From JAGOVB01 sp964577365 (GTDB taxonomy: Bacteria; Patescibacteriota; Minisyncoccia; Phycocordibacterales; PALSA-1337), in assembly GCA_964577365.1 (NCBI GenBank), contig CAZNYP010000007.1:1-46973 (forward strand): a stretch of 46,973 nucleotides of DNA, in the 5' to 3' direction. The position numbers and the translations under genes were made by a program. Below, piece after piece: positions 31,437-39,390 of the stretch. The stretch's first letter is position 1, and each line of letters starts with the position of its first letter. The notes under the pieces were generated by a model. That model was not told where the DNA came from. It did no database searches and worked only from the letters and a program-made list of their open reading frames with translations.

Positions 31437-33812
31437 ATGAATAAAGTATTAAAGTGGATTATCATCGCGGGCATATTTCTGATTCCGTTTACGCCTCTTA
31501 TTATCAGCTCAGGGTTACTATTTCCGTTTATCGCAGGTAAAGGTTTCTTTTTCCGAATCATTGCCGAGATTATTTTCTTTACGTACATCATCCTCGCTGT
31601 GCGTGATCCAGAGTATCGACCAAAAAAGTCTTGGCTTCTGAATTTTACTACCGCATTTCTCGTCGTCGTATTTCTCGCGGACGTATTTGGGATAAATGCG
31701 CACAAGAGTTTCTGGTCAAATTTTGAACGCATGGAAGGATTCTTTATGATTCTTCACCTCTGGATGTACTTTGTCGTCGCTGCAACAATGATGACAAAGA
31801 AATACTGGCATTACTTTTTCGGCACCTCAGTAGGAGTGTCTATCCTCATTGCGTGGTACGGTCTGTTCCAGCTTGCGGGTAAAATCGACATTCGTCAGGG
31901 TGCGGATCGTCTCGACAGTACGATCGGTAACGCGGCATATCTCGCGGTATATATGCTGCTAAACCTCGGGTTTGCTATATATCTGTATATACAACACAAA
32001 AAACCCTCGCTTCCGTTGAAAAAAGAGATAGGGTGGTCAGCACTTTCTGTGGTGGCGAGTGCTCTTGCGGTATGGTTTGTCTTTGTGCAGATCTCTGAAA
32101 GAGTATCGATCACACTGAGTACACATACGAGTAGCTTGTTTACGATCGGTTTCTGGATGTTACTTGCCGCTGCCATCGTGTACTTTGTAGCATACGGCGT
32201 ATCACGGCTTTCGAAGTCAAAAAAATATCTCTGGCTCATCCCGTTTCTCTCTATTATATTCCTGCAGTTCCATATTATATTCAAATCTTCGACTCGAGGT
32301 TCTATCATCGGTCTCATTCTCGGCATCATTGTCGCTTCTATTGTATATGCGTGGAAGGCAAAAGAAGATGTCGTCGGTCGACGCATCGCATGGGGATTCC
32401 TCGGTCTCATTTTTATAATGACCGCCGTATTTATTTCGATCAGAAAGACTGACTTTGTACAGAGCAATACCACACTACGTCGTCTCGCCTCTATCTCACT
32501 TACCGATAGATCACAAGCCCGCGCCTATATCTGGCCCATCGCATTCAAAGGTGTTCTCGAGCGTCCGATACTCGGCTATGGTCAAGAAGGATTCAACTAT
32601 GTGTTCAACAAGCATTACAATCCTGCTATGTACGATCAGGAACAATGGTTTGATCGTGCGCACAATGTCTTTCTCGACTGGCTCATCGCTGCAGGAATTC
32701 CTGGATTCGCACTATATATAGGTCTTTATGTCCTAGTCCTTCTCTATATATGGAAAGGTGATTATACGATAAAGGAAAAGAGTGTGTTGATCGGACTTCT
32801 CGCTGCATATAGTTTCCACAACCTCACTGTATTCGACAATATTCCGAGTTATATTCTATTCTTTTCATTACTTGGCTTCCTACATACCAACAAGGCCACA
32901 GAACATATAAAGAAAATCCATATACAGGTCGACGTCCGAGATCTCATCGTCATTCCACTTTGTATCATCATCGGTATTGCGATGCTCTATTATGTAAACA
33001 TAAAAGGAATACATGCAGGGCAGACACTCATCGAAGCGATGAGACAACAGCCACAAGGATATGCGTACAACATAGAGTTGTTTAAGAAAGCAGCAGAATA
33101 CAATACAGTCGGTGCCCAAGAAGTCCGTGAGATGATGATTAGCAATGCAGAATCAGTCATCCGTAGCGACCAAGCAGATATGGCGGCAAAGCAAGCCGCG
33201 TTCGACATGGCGCGAAAGGCAATCGATGCACAGATAGCGTATGCACCAGAGGATGCTCGTGCATATATTTTGCCAGCCACCTTTTTTAGTCGAATCGGTC
33301 AATACGAGCTCGCATTACCACTTCTCGAAAAGGGCCGTGCACTCTCTCCACTAAAGCAATCACCACTACTCGAAACTGCATCGATATATCTCAATCAAAA
33401 GCAGTACGACAAAGCCATTGAAACCGCAAAGCAGACTCTCGACCTCGCTCCATCATTTACCGGAGCTCAGGTCATGTACATGATCGCGTTTTCATACGGA
33501 GGTAAAAAGCAAGAACTGAATTCGTTTGTTGAGACATCATATAATCCTGATTCTATTGATGACCGATTGATAAATTCATTCCTCGTAAATCGAGATTATC
33601 CAAATGTAATGAAGGTGTTTGGCAAAGTGATGGCGGTTCAGCCAAAAAACACCCAGGTACGAAAGGCGCTCGCCACCGTCTACTTTTTGATGGGTGACAC
33701 CGCTGCAGCTATAGAGACCATAAACAAGGCAATCATCGATATCCCAGACTTTAAAAAAGAAGGTGAAGAGATCATCGCAGGTCTCCGTGCAGGAAAAAGG
33801 CCTATACAATAG
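31437..33812 (+). CDS. O-antigen ligase/polymerase-like membrane protein with C-terminal TPRs
   Basis: 791 residues. Residues about 1-490 hold roughly twelve membrane segments with the Wzy_C/WaaL core: FKSSTRGSIIGLILGII, then RAYIWPIAFKGVLERPILGYG and RAHNVFLDWLIAAGIPGFAL, including the catalytic-type Arg and His of the family. Residues about 580-790 are tetratricopeptide-like helices (ALPLLEKGRALSPLKQSPLL, KAIETAKQTLDLAPSF). It should transfer exported glycan to its final acceptor or polymerise it on the outer face of the membrane. The TPR part may bind partner proteins. It stands divergent to the exporter operon. Confidence 0.88.
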   Translation: MNKVLKWIIIAGIFLIPFTPLIISSGLLFPFIAGKGFFFRIIAEIIFFTYIILAVRDPEYRPKKSWLLNFTTAFLVVVFLADVFGINAHKSFWSNFERMEGFFMILHLWMYFVVAATMMTKKYWHYFFGTSVGVSILIAWYGLFQLAGKIDIRQGADRLDSTIGNAAYLAVYMLLNLGFAIYLYIQHKKPSLPLKKEIGWSALSVVASALAVWFVFVQISERVSITLSTHTSSLFTIGFWMLLAAAIVYFVAYGVSRLSKSKKYLWLIPFLSIIFLQFHIIFKSSTRGSIIGLILGIIVASIVYAWKAKEDVVGRRIAWGFLGLIFIMTAVFISIRKTDFVQSNTTLRRLASISLTDRSQARAYIWPIAFKGVLERPILGYGQEGFNYVFNKHYNPAMYDQEQWFDRAHNVFLDWLIAAGIPGFALYIGLYVLVLLYIWKGDYTIKEKSVLIGLLAAYSFHNLTVFDNIPSYILFFSLLGFLHTNKATEHIKKIHIQVDVRDLIVIPLCIIIGIAMLYYVNIKGIHAGQTLIEAMRQQPQGYAYNIELFKKAAEYNTVGAQEVREMMISNAESVIRSDQADMAAKQAAFDMARKAIDAQIAYAPEDARAYILPATFFSRIGQYELALPLLEKGRALSPLKQSPLLETASIYLNQKQYDKAIETAKQTLDLAPSFTGAQVMYMIAFSYGGKKQELNSFVETSYNPDSIDDRLINSFLVNRDYPNVMKVFGKVMAVQPKNTQVRKALATVYFLMGDTAAAIETINKAIIDIPDFKKEGEEIIAGLRAGKRPIQ

Positions 33813-33826
33813 TCATACCCTCGGTG

Positions 33827-33900
33827 TATAATGGATAGGTGAGTCAGTGTGGCTCCAAGTCAAAATGTCAAAGCATAAGGTCCCGTCTCGGCGGGATTTT
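33827..33900 (+). ncRNA. Possible short transcript between a -10 and a terminator
   Basis: TATAAT (33827-33832) is followed 48 bases later by TCCCG (33881-33885)/CGGGA (33892-33896) and TTTT. The transcript would be about 60-65 bases and contains no reading frame. The -35 (TATACA, 33803-33808) is weak. It could instead simply be the terminator of the preceding gene plus a chance -10. Confidence 0.25.
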
Positions 33901-33928
33901 GTGCGTCTGGCCCTCACACATCTTGTGA

Positions 33929-33934
33929 TATAAT
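33929..33934 (+). promoter_or_regulatory. -10 of murB
   Basis: TATAAT (33929-33934) predicts transcription from about 33941, 85 bases before the murB ATG. This is the longest leader of any core gene in the window. Confidence 0.55.
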
Positions 33935-33940
33935 ATTTTT

Positions 33941-34025
33941 GTCGTACGCTGAAGTGGCCGTCGGCTGTACTCACATTTTAATTTTGACATTATTTGGAGC
34001 TCACACCCGATGGCCGCTTGAGTGT
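33941..34025 (+). promoter_or_regulatory. Structured 5' leader of murB
   Basis: AAGTGGCCGTCGG (33952-33964) can pair along its full length with CCGATGGCCGCTT (34007-34019), counting two G-U pairs. The 13-bp stem ends 6 bases before the murB ATG and encloses a 42-base AT-rich loop. Position and strength suggest control of translation initiation or of transcript stability; no known riboswitch class is recognised. The leader is also open in the murB frame from a TTG at 33939, so an N-terminal extension of murB is the alternative reading. Confidence 0.5.
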
Positions 34026-34925
34026 ATGAAAGAAAACTTTTCCCTAAAACATCTAAACACTTTTGGAATCGAGGCCACGGCTCGATTTTTTTGTGAGGTG
34101 AACACCACCGATGAGCTAAAAGCAGCACTGAAAACTGATCAAAAGATTTTTATTCTCGGTGGCGGTTCAAATATTTTACTCTCTGATTTTGATGGACTGG
34201 TGATAAAGATGAATATTGATAATGCGGGTAAAAATTGGGACGATTTTGTGCTCGAAAATATGGAAAAGGGGAACTACGGTCTAGAAAATCTCTCATATAT
34301 ACCAGGTACCGTCGGTGCTGCGCCTGTCCAAAATATCGGTGCATACGGAGTTGAAGCAAAAGACCGAATCGAGCGAGTCCACGCTGTTCATGCTAAAACT
34401 TTGGAAGAGAGGGTATTTTCAAGTAAAGAATGTGAATTTGGCTATAGAAACAGTATCTTTAAAAAAGAAAAGGACTGGATCATCACACAGGTTGATTTTA
34501 ATTTTACTGATAAAATAAATACAAGCTATAAAGGCCTCGAAGGTCTGCAGACTCCACAGGAGATCCGCGAGACAGTCATAAAAATCCGCAAGGAAAAACT
34601 CCCTGACTGGCACACCCTCGGCACTGCTGGTTCTTTTTTCAAAAATCCTATCGTCCCAATCGGTACGATAAATTATCCCGATCTCCCCAAATATCCATAT
34701 AGTGATACACATGAAAAGGTCTCTCTTGCGTGGATCATTGATAAAATATGTGGACTCAAGGGTTACCGAAAGGGAAATGTAGGTCTATACCAAAACCAGG
34801 CATTAGTGATCGTAAACTATGGTGGTGCGACTTTTACAGAAATCGATGATTTTGCCCATGAGATAGCTCAGACGGTAAAAGAAAGGACAGGACTTGTGAT
34901 CGAACGAGAGGTAGAAAGCGTGTAA
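34026..34925 (+). CDS. murB: UDP-N-acetylenolpyruvoylglucosamine reductase
   Basis: FAD enzyme that reduces the enolpyruvyl group to give UDP-MurNAc. Seen: LKHLNTFGIEATA, ILGGGSNILLSDFDG (FAD pyrophosphate loop), YGLENLSYIPGTVGAAPVQN with IGAYGVE, CEFGYRNSIFK, GTAGSFFKNP (catalytic Ser) and LIGEREV-like IEREVES at the C-terminus, as in type I MurB. At 299 residues it is short: compared with E. coli about 15 residues are missing between VIK and the NW of the GAGENW motif (here NAGKNW), part of the FAD domain. The ATG at 34026 fits the family start; the upstream TTG at 33939 does not. Confidence 0.93.
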   Translation: MKENFSLKHLNTFGIEATARFFCEVNTTDELKAALKTDQKIFILGGGSNILLSDFDGLVIKMNIDNAGKNWDDFVLENMEKGNYGLENLSYIPGTVGAAPVQNIGAYGVEAKDRIERVHAVHAKTLEERVFSSKECEFGYRNSIFKKEKDWIITQVDFNFTDKINTSYKGLEGLQTPQEIRETVIKIRKEKLPDWHTLGTAGSFFKNPIVPIGTINYPDLPKYPYSDTHEKVSLAWIIDKICGLKGYRKGNVGLYQNQALVIVNYGGATFTEIDDFAHEIAQTVKERTGLVIEREVESV

Positions 34926-34953
34926 TTTTGTCTTTTGAAGCCTAAAATGCTAC

Positions 34954-34959
34954 TATAAA
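34954..34959 (+). promoter_or_regulatory. -10 of secA, leaderless
   Basis: TATAAA (34954-34959) ends 5 bases before the ATG at 34965. Confidence 0.55.
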
Positions 34960-34964
34960 CACCT

Positions 34965-37172
34965 ATGAAATGGCTCAACACGATTTTTCCTAGTGCAAGC
35001 GAAAAGGAAATTAAAAAGCACCAAAAAACGGTGTCAGAGATAAACGCTTTTGAGGACAAGATCAAGGGTCTTTCTGATGCAGATCTAAAGGCAAAGACTG
35101 CCGAATTCAAAGCAAAACTCGCGGAGGGAAAAACGCTCGACGATATTTTACCCGAAGCATTTGCGGTAGTACGTGAAGCAGCGCGCCGGACTCTCGGTCA
35201 GCGTCACTTTGACGTACAGCTCATCGGAGGTATCATCCTACACAAAGGAAATATCGCGGAGATGCGCACTGGAGAAGGAAAGACGCTCGTCGCTACGCTC
35301 CCCGTGTATCTAAACGCGCTCTCAGGAAAAGGGGTCCACGTAGTCACCGTAAACGACTATCTCTCACGCCGTGACGCAGTATGGATGGGTCAGATCTACT
35401 CATTTCTCGGTCTCACTGTGGGCGCGATCAACCATGATGCCTCATATATCTACGATCCAAACCACAAGGAGCTCGACAAAGAGCGTGATATCACTGGCTC
35501 TTTCCATGTCTTCCATGAATTCCTTCGACCCGTCACTCGAAAGGAGTCATACGATGCAGATATCACCTATGGTACAAACAATGAGTATGGCTTCGACTAC
35601 CTCCGTGACAATCTAGAGTATTCTGTACAAAATCTCCGCCAGAGACCGTTTAACTATGCAGTGGTCGACGAGATCGACTCGATCCTCATCGACGAAGCGC
35701 GTACTCCACTCATCATCTCTGCGCCTACTCAGGAATCAGAAAATCTCTACAAAATATTTGCAGGGATTGTAAAGAATTTTGAGAAAGATGTGGACTACAC
35801 TGTCGATGAAAAACTAAAAGCTATTCAGATCACCAACTCCGGTATAGAAAAAGCAGAGAAAAAACTCGGCGTGGGAAATATCTATACTGAAAAGGGGATC
35901 AAGTACGTACATCATCTAGAAAATGCGATAAAGGCAAAGGCGCTCTATATCCGAGATGATGAGTACGTCGTAAAAAATAATGAAATCATCATCGTGGACT
36001 CATTTACTGGACGCATGCAGCCAGGCCGACGATGGTCAGAAGGGCTCCACCAGGCAATAGAGGCAAAAGAGGGTGTACCAGTACAAAAAGAGTCACGCAC
36101 ATTTGCATCGATTACGTTCCAAAACTATTTCCGTCTGTACAAAAAACTCGCAGGTATGACAGGTACCGCAGAGACTTCAAAAGAAGAATTTTACAAAGTA
36201 TACGGCCTCGATACGTTTGTCATCCCTACGAATAACCCGATCAGACGTGTCGATCACAATGACCTCATCTTTCAGACTGAGACAGGAAAAATGAAAGCTA
36301 TTGCTCGCAAGGTAAAAGAGCTCAATAAAAAAGGGCAGCCCGTACTCATCGGTACGGTATCGATCGAGAACAACGAAACACTTTCTGACTATCTAAAGCT
36401 CGAAGGGGTAAAACACGAGCTTCTCAATGCCAAAAACCACGAACGCGAAGGAGAGATCATCGCCCAGGCTGGTAAAAAGGGTGCAGTCACCATCGCTACA
36501 AACATGGCAGGACGAGGAGTGGATATCAAGCTCGGAGGTAATCCTGGTTCAAAAGATCTCTATGAAGAGGTAAAGTCTCTCGGAGGTCTCTTTGTTCTCG
36601 GTACTGAACGTCACGAAGCTCGTCGTATCGACAACCAGCTCCGTGGTCGTGCAGGTCGTCAGGGAGATCCAGGAGAGACACAATTTTTCGTATCACTCGA
36701 TGATACACTCATGCGCGTCTTTGGAGGAGATCGGATAAAGGGTCTCATGCAGCGTATGAATGTTGCAGAAGATGAATCTATCGAGAACAAGCTCATTACT
36801 CGTTCACTTGAAAATGCACAGACAAAGATAGAGGGACACAACTTTGATTCACGAAAGCATGTTCTCGAGTATGATGATGTGCTCAACATACAGAGAAAAG
36901 CTGTGTATGAAAAACGTCGAGGCATCCTCATGGGTGATATGGATGAAAAACTAAAGCAAATCCACCTCCGTACCATGGACATGTTCTGGGTGGACCATCT
37001 CGAGGCTATGGAGTATACCCGTTCTAGTGTAAATCTACGTGCATACGGACAACGCGATCCTCTGGTAGAATATAAGAAGGAAGGTATTAGATTATTCAAA
37101 GATATGCAGAGTGGTGTCGAAACACAAATCAAGCATATTATCGAAAACATGGATCATGGAACCACTACATAG
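34965..37172 (+). CDS. secA: Preprotein translocase ATPase SecA (shortened)
   Basis: Drives protein export through SecYEG. The N-terminal motor is complete: MRTGEGKT (Walker A, about 100-107), VTVNDYLSRRDA, ITYGTNNEYGFDYLRDN and VVDEIDSILIDEARTPL. The second motor domain has TNMAGRGVDIKLGG and QLRGRAGRQGDPG. An extra stretch of about 25 residues precedes ITYGTNNE. After VYEKRRGILMGDMDEKLKQ the sequence passes directly to MFWVDHLEAMEYTRSSVNLR, so the helical wing domain (about 80-110 residues in other SecA) is missing, as are the C-terminal linker and zinc motif. At 735 residues it is well below the usual 800-900. Confidence 0.95.
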   Translation: MKWLNTIFPSASEKEIKKHQKTVSEINAFEDKIKGLSDADLKAKTAEFKAKLAEGKTLDDILPEAFAVVREAARRTLGQRHFDVQLIGGIILHKGNIAEMRTGEGKTLVATLPVYLNALSGKGVHVVTVNDYLSRRDAVWMGQIYSFLGLTVGAINHDASYIYDPNHKELDKERDITGSFHVFHEFLRPVTRKESYDADITYGTNNEYGFDYLRDNLEYSVQNLRQRPFNYAVVDEIDSILIDEARTPLIISAPTQESENLYKIFAGIVKNFEKDVDYTVDEKLKAIQITNSGIEKAEKKLGVGNIYTEKGIKYVHHLENAIKAKALYIRDDEYVVKNNEIIIVDSFTGRMQPGRRWSEGLHQAIEAKEGVPVQKESRTFASITFQNYFRLYKKLAGMTGTAETSKEEFYKVYGLDTFVIPTNNPIRRVDHNDLIFQTETGKMKAIARKVKELNKKGQPVLIGTVSIENNETLSDYLKLEGVKHELLNAKNHEREGEIIAQAGKKGAVTIATNMAGRGVDIKLGGNPGSKDLYEEVKSLGGLFVLGTERHEARRIDNQLRGRAGRQGDPGETQFFVSLDDTLMRVFGGDRIKGLMQRMNVAEDESIENKLITRSLENAQTKIEGHNFDSRKHVLEYDDVLNIQRKAVYEKRRGILMGDMDEKLKQIHLRTMDMFWVDHLEAMEYTRSSVNLRAYGQRDPLVEYKKEGIRLFKDMQSGVETQIKHIIENMDHGTTT

Positions 37173-38196
37173 CAAAACACAACATTATTTCTTTTTTGCA
37201 CTACTCGCTGTAGTTGGTGTATTGACCGTGTTTATCTTTCTGCCTTACTTGAGTGCAATCGTGCTGGCTCTCGTCTGTTCTGTCATATTTCGTCCGATAC
37301 ACAACAAACTCCTCAACATATTTTCTCCCGCGGTCTCAGCGTTCATGACGATCATATTTGTCGCAGTCATTATATTTATCCCACTCGGTTTCTTTGGACT
37401 ACGTATATCTACCGAAGCACAAAGTCTCTACGGCTATATCACCACAGAGGGCAATCAAGCAAAAATCGTCACGATGATGAACGACCTTGTCCTCAGTGTG
37501 GGACACAAGGTACTCGGTTACTATCCAGAGGTCTCTCCAGATTCATTTAACATCGCAGGGTATGCGCAGAGTTTTCTCTCATGGTCATTTACTAACCTCG
37601 ATTCGATCGTCTCAAATACCGCAAAGTTTGCATTCAATATATTTATCCTACTCATTGCTCTCTACTACATGTTGCGTGACGGAGGGAATCTAAAAAAGAG
37701 CATTATTGCCATGTCTCCACTCCTCGACGCATATGACGAAGAGATTTTCTCAAAACTTGAAGCGGCTATATTTTCTGTAGTACGAGGGTCGCTCGGTGTG
37801 AGTATCGTACAGGGACTCCTCACCATGCTCGGCTTTTGGATATTTGGTATACCAAACCCAGTGCTCTGGGGTAGTGTGGCTGCGATCGCGTCGCTCATCC
37901 CTGGTATCGGGACAGCCATCGTCCTCATCCCAGCTATCCTGTACCTCTACCTCACTGGTTCAATGCTCGCTGCTGGTGGACTCCTCGTCTGGGCGATCCT
38001 TGCAGTCGGACTCATCGATAACTTCCTCGGTCCATACCTCGTCCAGCGTGGAGTACACGTTCACGAATTCCTGATCCTTCTCTCTGTGGTCGGAGGTCTT
38101 TCATTCTTTGGTCCTATCGGCTTTCTACTCGGTCCACTCATCCTGAGTCTCCTTTTCGCACTACTCGACATCTATCGAACTCATCTAAAAAATTAA
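37156..38196 (+). CDS. AI-2E/PerM family membrane permease
   Basis: 346 residues with about eight membrane segments: the N-terminal pair (HYFFFALLAVVGVLTVFIFL, YLSAIVLALVCSVIF), a long periplasmic-type domain (about 75-150), then IFILLIALYYMLRDGG, SLGVSIVQGLLTMLGFWIFG, WGSVAAIASLIPGIGTAIVL and DNFLGPYLVQRG, the family signature. Members export small molecules or sodium; the substrate here is unknown. The start at 37156 overlaps the secA stop by 17 bases; an upstream ATG at 37111 lies deeper in secA. Its stop overlaps the Obg start as TAATG. Confidence 0.87.
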   Translation: MEPLHSKTQHYFFFALLAVVGVLTVFIFLPYLSAIVLALVCSVIFRPIHNKLLNIFSPAVSAFMTIIFVAVIIFIPLGFFGLRISTEAQSLYGYITTEGNQAKIVTMMNDLVLSVGHKVLGYYPEVSPDSFNIAGYAQSFLSWSFTNLDSIVSNTAKFAFNIFILLIALYYMLRDGGNLKKSIIAMSPLLDAYDEEIFSKLEAAIFSVVRGSLGVSIVQGLLTMLGFWIFGIPNPVLWGSVAAIASLIPGIGTAIVLIPAILYLYLTGSMLAAGGLLVWAILAVGLIDNFLGPYLVQRGVHVHEFLILLSVVGGLSFFGPIGFLLGPLILSLLFALLDIYRTHLKN

Positions 38197-39155
38197 TGGC
38201 ATTTATCGACGAAGCTACATTTCATATTTCAGCCGGCGCTGGTGGAGACGGCGTGGTGCGATGGCGTCATGAAAAAGGCAAGGAGTACTCTGGTGCTGCG
38301 GGAGGAAACGGGGGTAATGGCGGTGATGTCTATGTCCGTGCCGTACGAGATCTAAATATTCTCGCTTCATACCGAAATACAAAAGAATTCAAAGCACCAG
38401 ACGGTGATGATGGTATGCGTAGTAGTATGTTCGGAAAGCACGGAGAGGACCTCTACATCGATCTACCGATCGGTTCAATAGTTACAGACTCGCGTACTAA
38501 CAGATCGTTCAACCTACTGACTGACGGAGAAGAGGTGCGAATTCTAAAGGGAGGGAGAGGAGGACTCGGCAACGAACATTTCAAAGCGAGTACAAACGTG
38601 CGCCCAACAGAATCAACAGAGGGAAAGCCTGGTGAAGAAGCAGATTTTCATATCGAGCTCGAACTCGTCGCAGACGGTGGACTCATCGGACTTCCGAACG
38701 CAGGCAAGTCATCTCTTTTAAATGCACTCACTAATGCTGATGTAAAAGTAGGGAACTATCAGTTCACTACCCTCGAGCCAAATCTCGGTGCACTCGCTGG
38801 AGGATTTATCCTCGCGGACATTCCAGGACTCATCGAAGGAGCTTCAGAAGGCAAAGGGTTGGGACACAAATTTCTCCGACATATAAAACGAACCAAAGTT
38901 CTTTTTCACTGCATCTCTGTAGAAAATGAAGACATGAAAGGAGTACACGATACTATTCGAAAAGAGCTTTCTGATTTTGATAAAAGTCTCATCGAAAAGA
39001 GAGAGATCGTTATTTTGACCAAGACTGATATGGTTTCTCCTGAAAAGTTGAAAGAATTGAAAAAGATTTTTCCAGATGCACTCACCGTCACTATTTTGGA
39101 CGACTCATCGGTAAAAGAGCTCAAAGATAGTATTGTAAAACTCCTCCGTCAGTAG
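38196..39155 (+). CDS. obgE: GTPase Obg
   Basis: Essential ribosome-associated GTPase for large-subunit assembly. The glycine-rich Obg fold is complete (HISAGAGGDGVVRWRHEKGK, GGNGGNGGDVYV, LKGGRGGLGNEHF). The G domain has GLPNAGKSSLL (G1), FTTLEPNLG (G2), ADIPGLIEGA (G3) and a G4 of LTKTD in place of NKxD. At 319 residues it lacks the C-terminal OCT domain. It is the third gene of the secA run and is coupled to the permease gene by TAATG. Confidence 0.95.
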   Translation: MAFIDEATFHISAGAGGDGVVRWRHEKGKEYSGAAGGNGGNGGDVYVRAVRDLNILASYRNTKEFKAPDGDDGMRSSMFGKHGEDLYIDLPIGSIVTDSRTNRSFNLLTDGEEVRILKGGRGGLGNEHFKASTNVRPTESTEGKPGEEADFHIELELVADGGLIGLPNAGKSSLLNALTNADVKVGNYQFTTLEPNLGALAGGFILADIPGLIEGASEGKGLGHKFLRHIKRTKVLFHCISVENEDMKGVHDTIRKELSDFDKSLIEKREIVILTKTDMVSPEKLKELKKIFPDALTVTILDDSSVKELKDSIVKLLRQ

Positions 39156-39195
39156 GTATTGCATGTTCCATATAAGTGTGTTAGTGTGTTTGCAC

Positions 39196-39297
39196 ATGAA
39201 AAACAACATGTCACAGTCACATATCTGGTTCGTCCCACGTTCATACGCTGGGTCTCTTACCCTTTATCCTGTCTGGCATGGTGTTCTAAGTATTTAA
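39196..39297 (+). CDS. Putative 33-codon leader peptide of the ABC exporter gene
   Basis: The frame starts ATGAAAAACAACATG and encodes MKNNMSQSHIWFVPRSYAGS then LTLYPVWHGVLSI before TAA (39295-39297). A TATAAG (39171-39176) lies 19 bases before the ATG. The final codons contain GCATGGTGTT (39276-39285), which is complementary to the first arm of the terminator that follows. A translating ribosome would therefore affect terminator folding, as in the bmrB leader of Bacillus. The peptide has no resemblance to a biosynthetic precursor that I recognise. Coding is inferred from architecture, not conservation. Confidence 0.5.
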   Translation: MKNNMSQSHIWFVPRSYAGSLTLYPVWHGVLSI

Positions 39298-39360
39298 CTC
39301 TCCTGTGAATATTTAAAACACTATGCGAGTGCATAGTGAGTTCTTTTGTTTTTGTTCTTT
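39276..39360 (+). promoter_or_regulatory. Transcription attenuator (terminator/antiterminator)
   Basis: Terminator: CACTATGC (39319-39326), GAGT loop, GCATAGTG (39331-39338), then a T-rich run to 39361. Antiterminator: GCATGGTGTT (39276-39285) can pair with AACACTATGC (39317-39326), 10 bp with one G-U, and so destroys the terminator. The two structures share the same arm and are mutually exclusive. The upstream arm lies within the last codons of the leader frame. Confidence 0.65.
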
Positions 39361-39390
39361 TCAGATTAAACCTCGAACCCAAGGAAAGTT

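Noticed and set aside
33939..34025. Extended MurB starting at TTG
   Set aside because: The extra 29 residues do not resemble any MurB N-terminus, and the segment forms a strong RNA stem; the ATG at 34026 fits the family.
39196..39297. Peptide-antibiotic precursor exported by the neighbouring ABC protein
   Set aside because: No double-glycine cleavage site, no Cys/Ser/Thr-rich core and no modification enzymes. The exporter has no N-terminal C39 peptidase domain. The leader-peptide reading explains the overlapping RNA pairing better.
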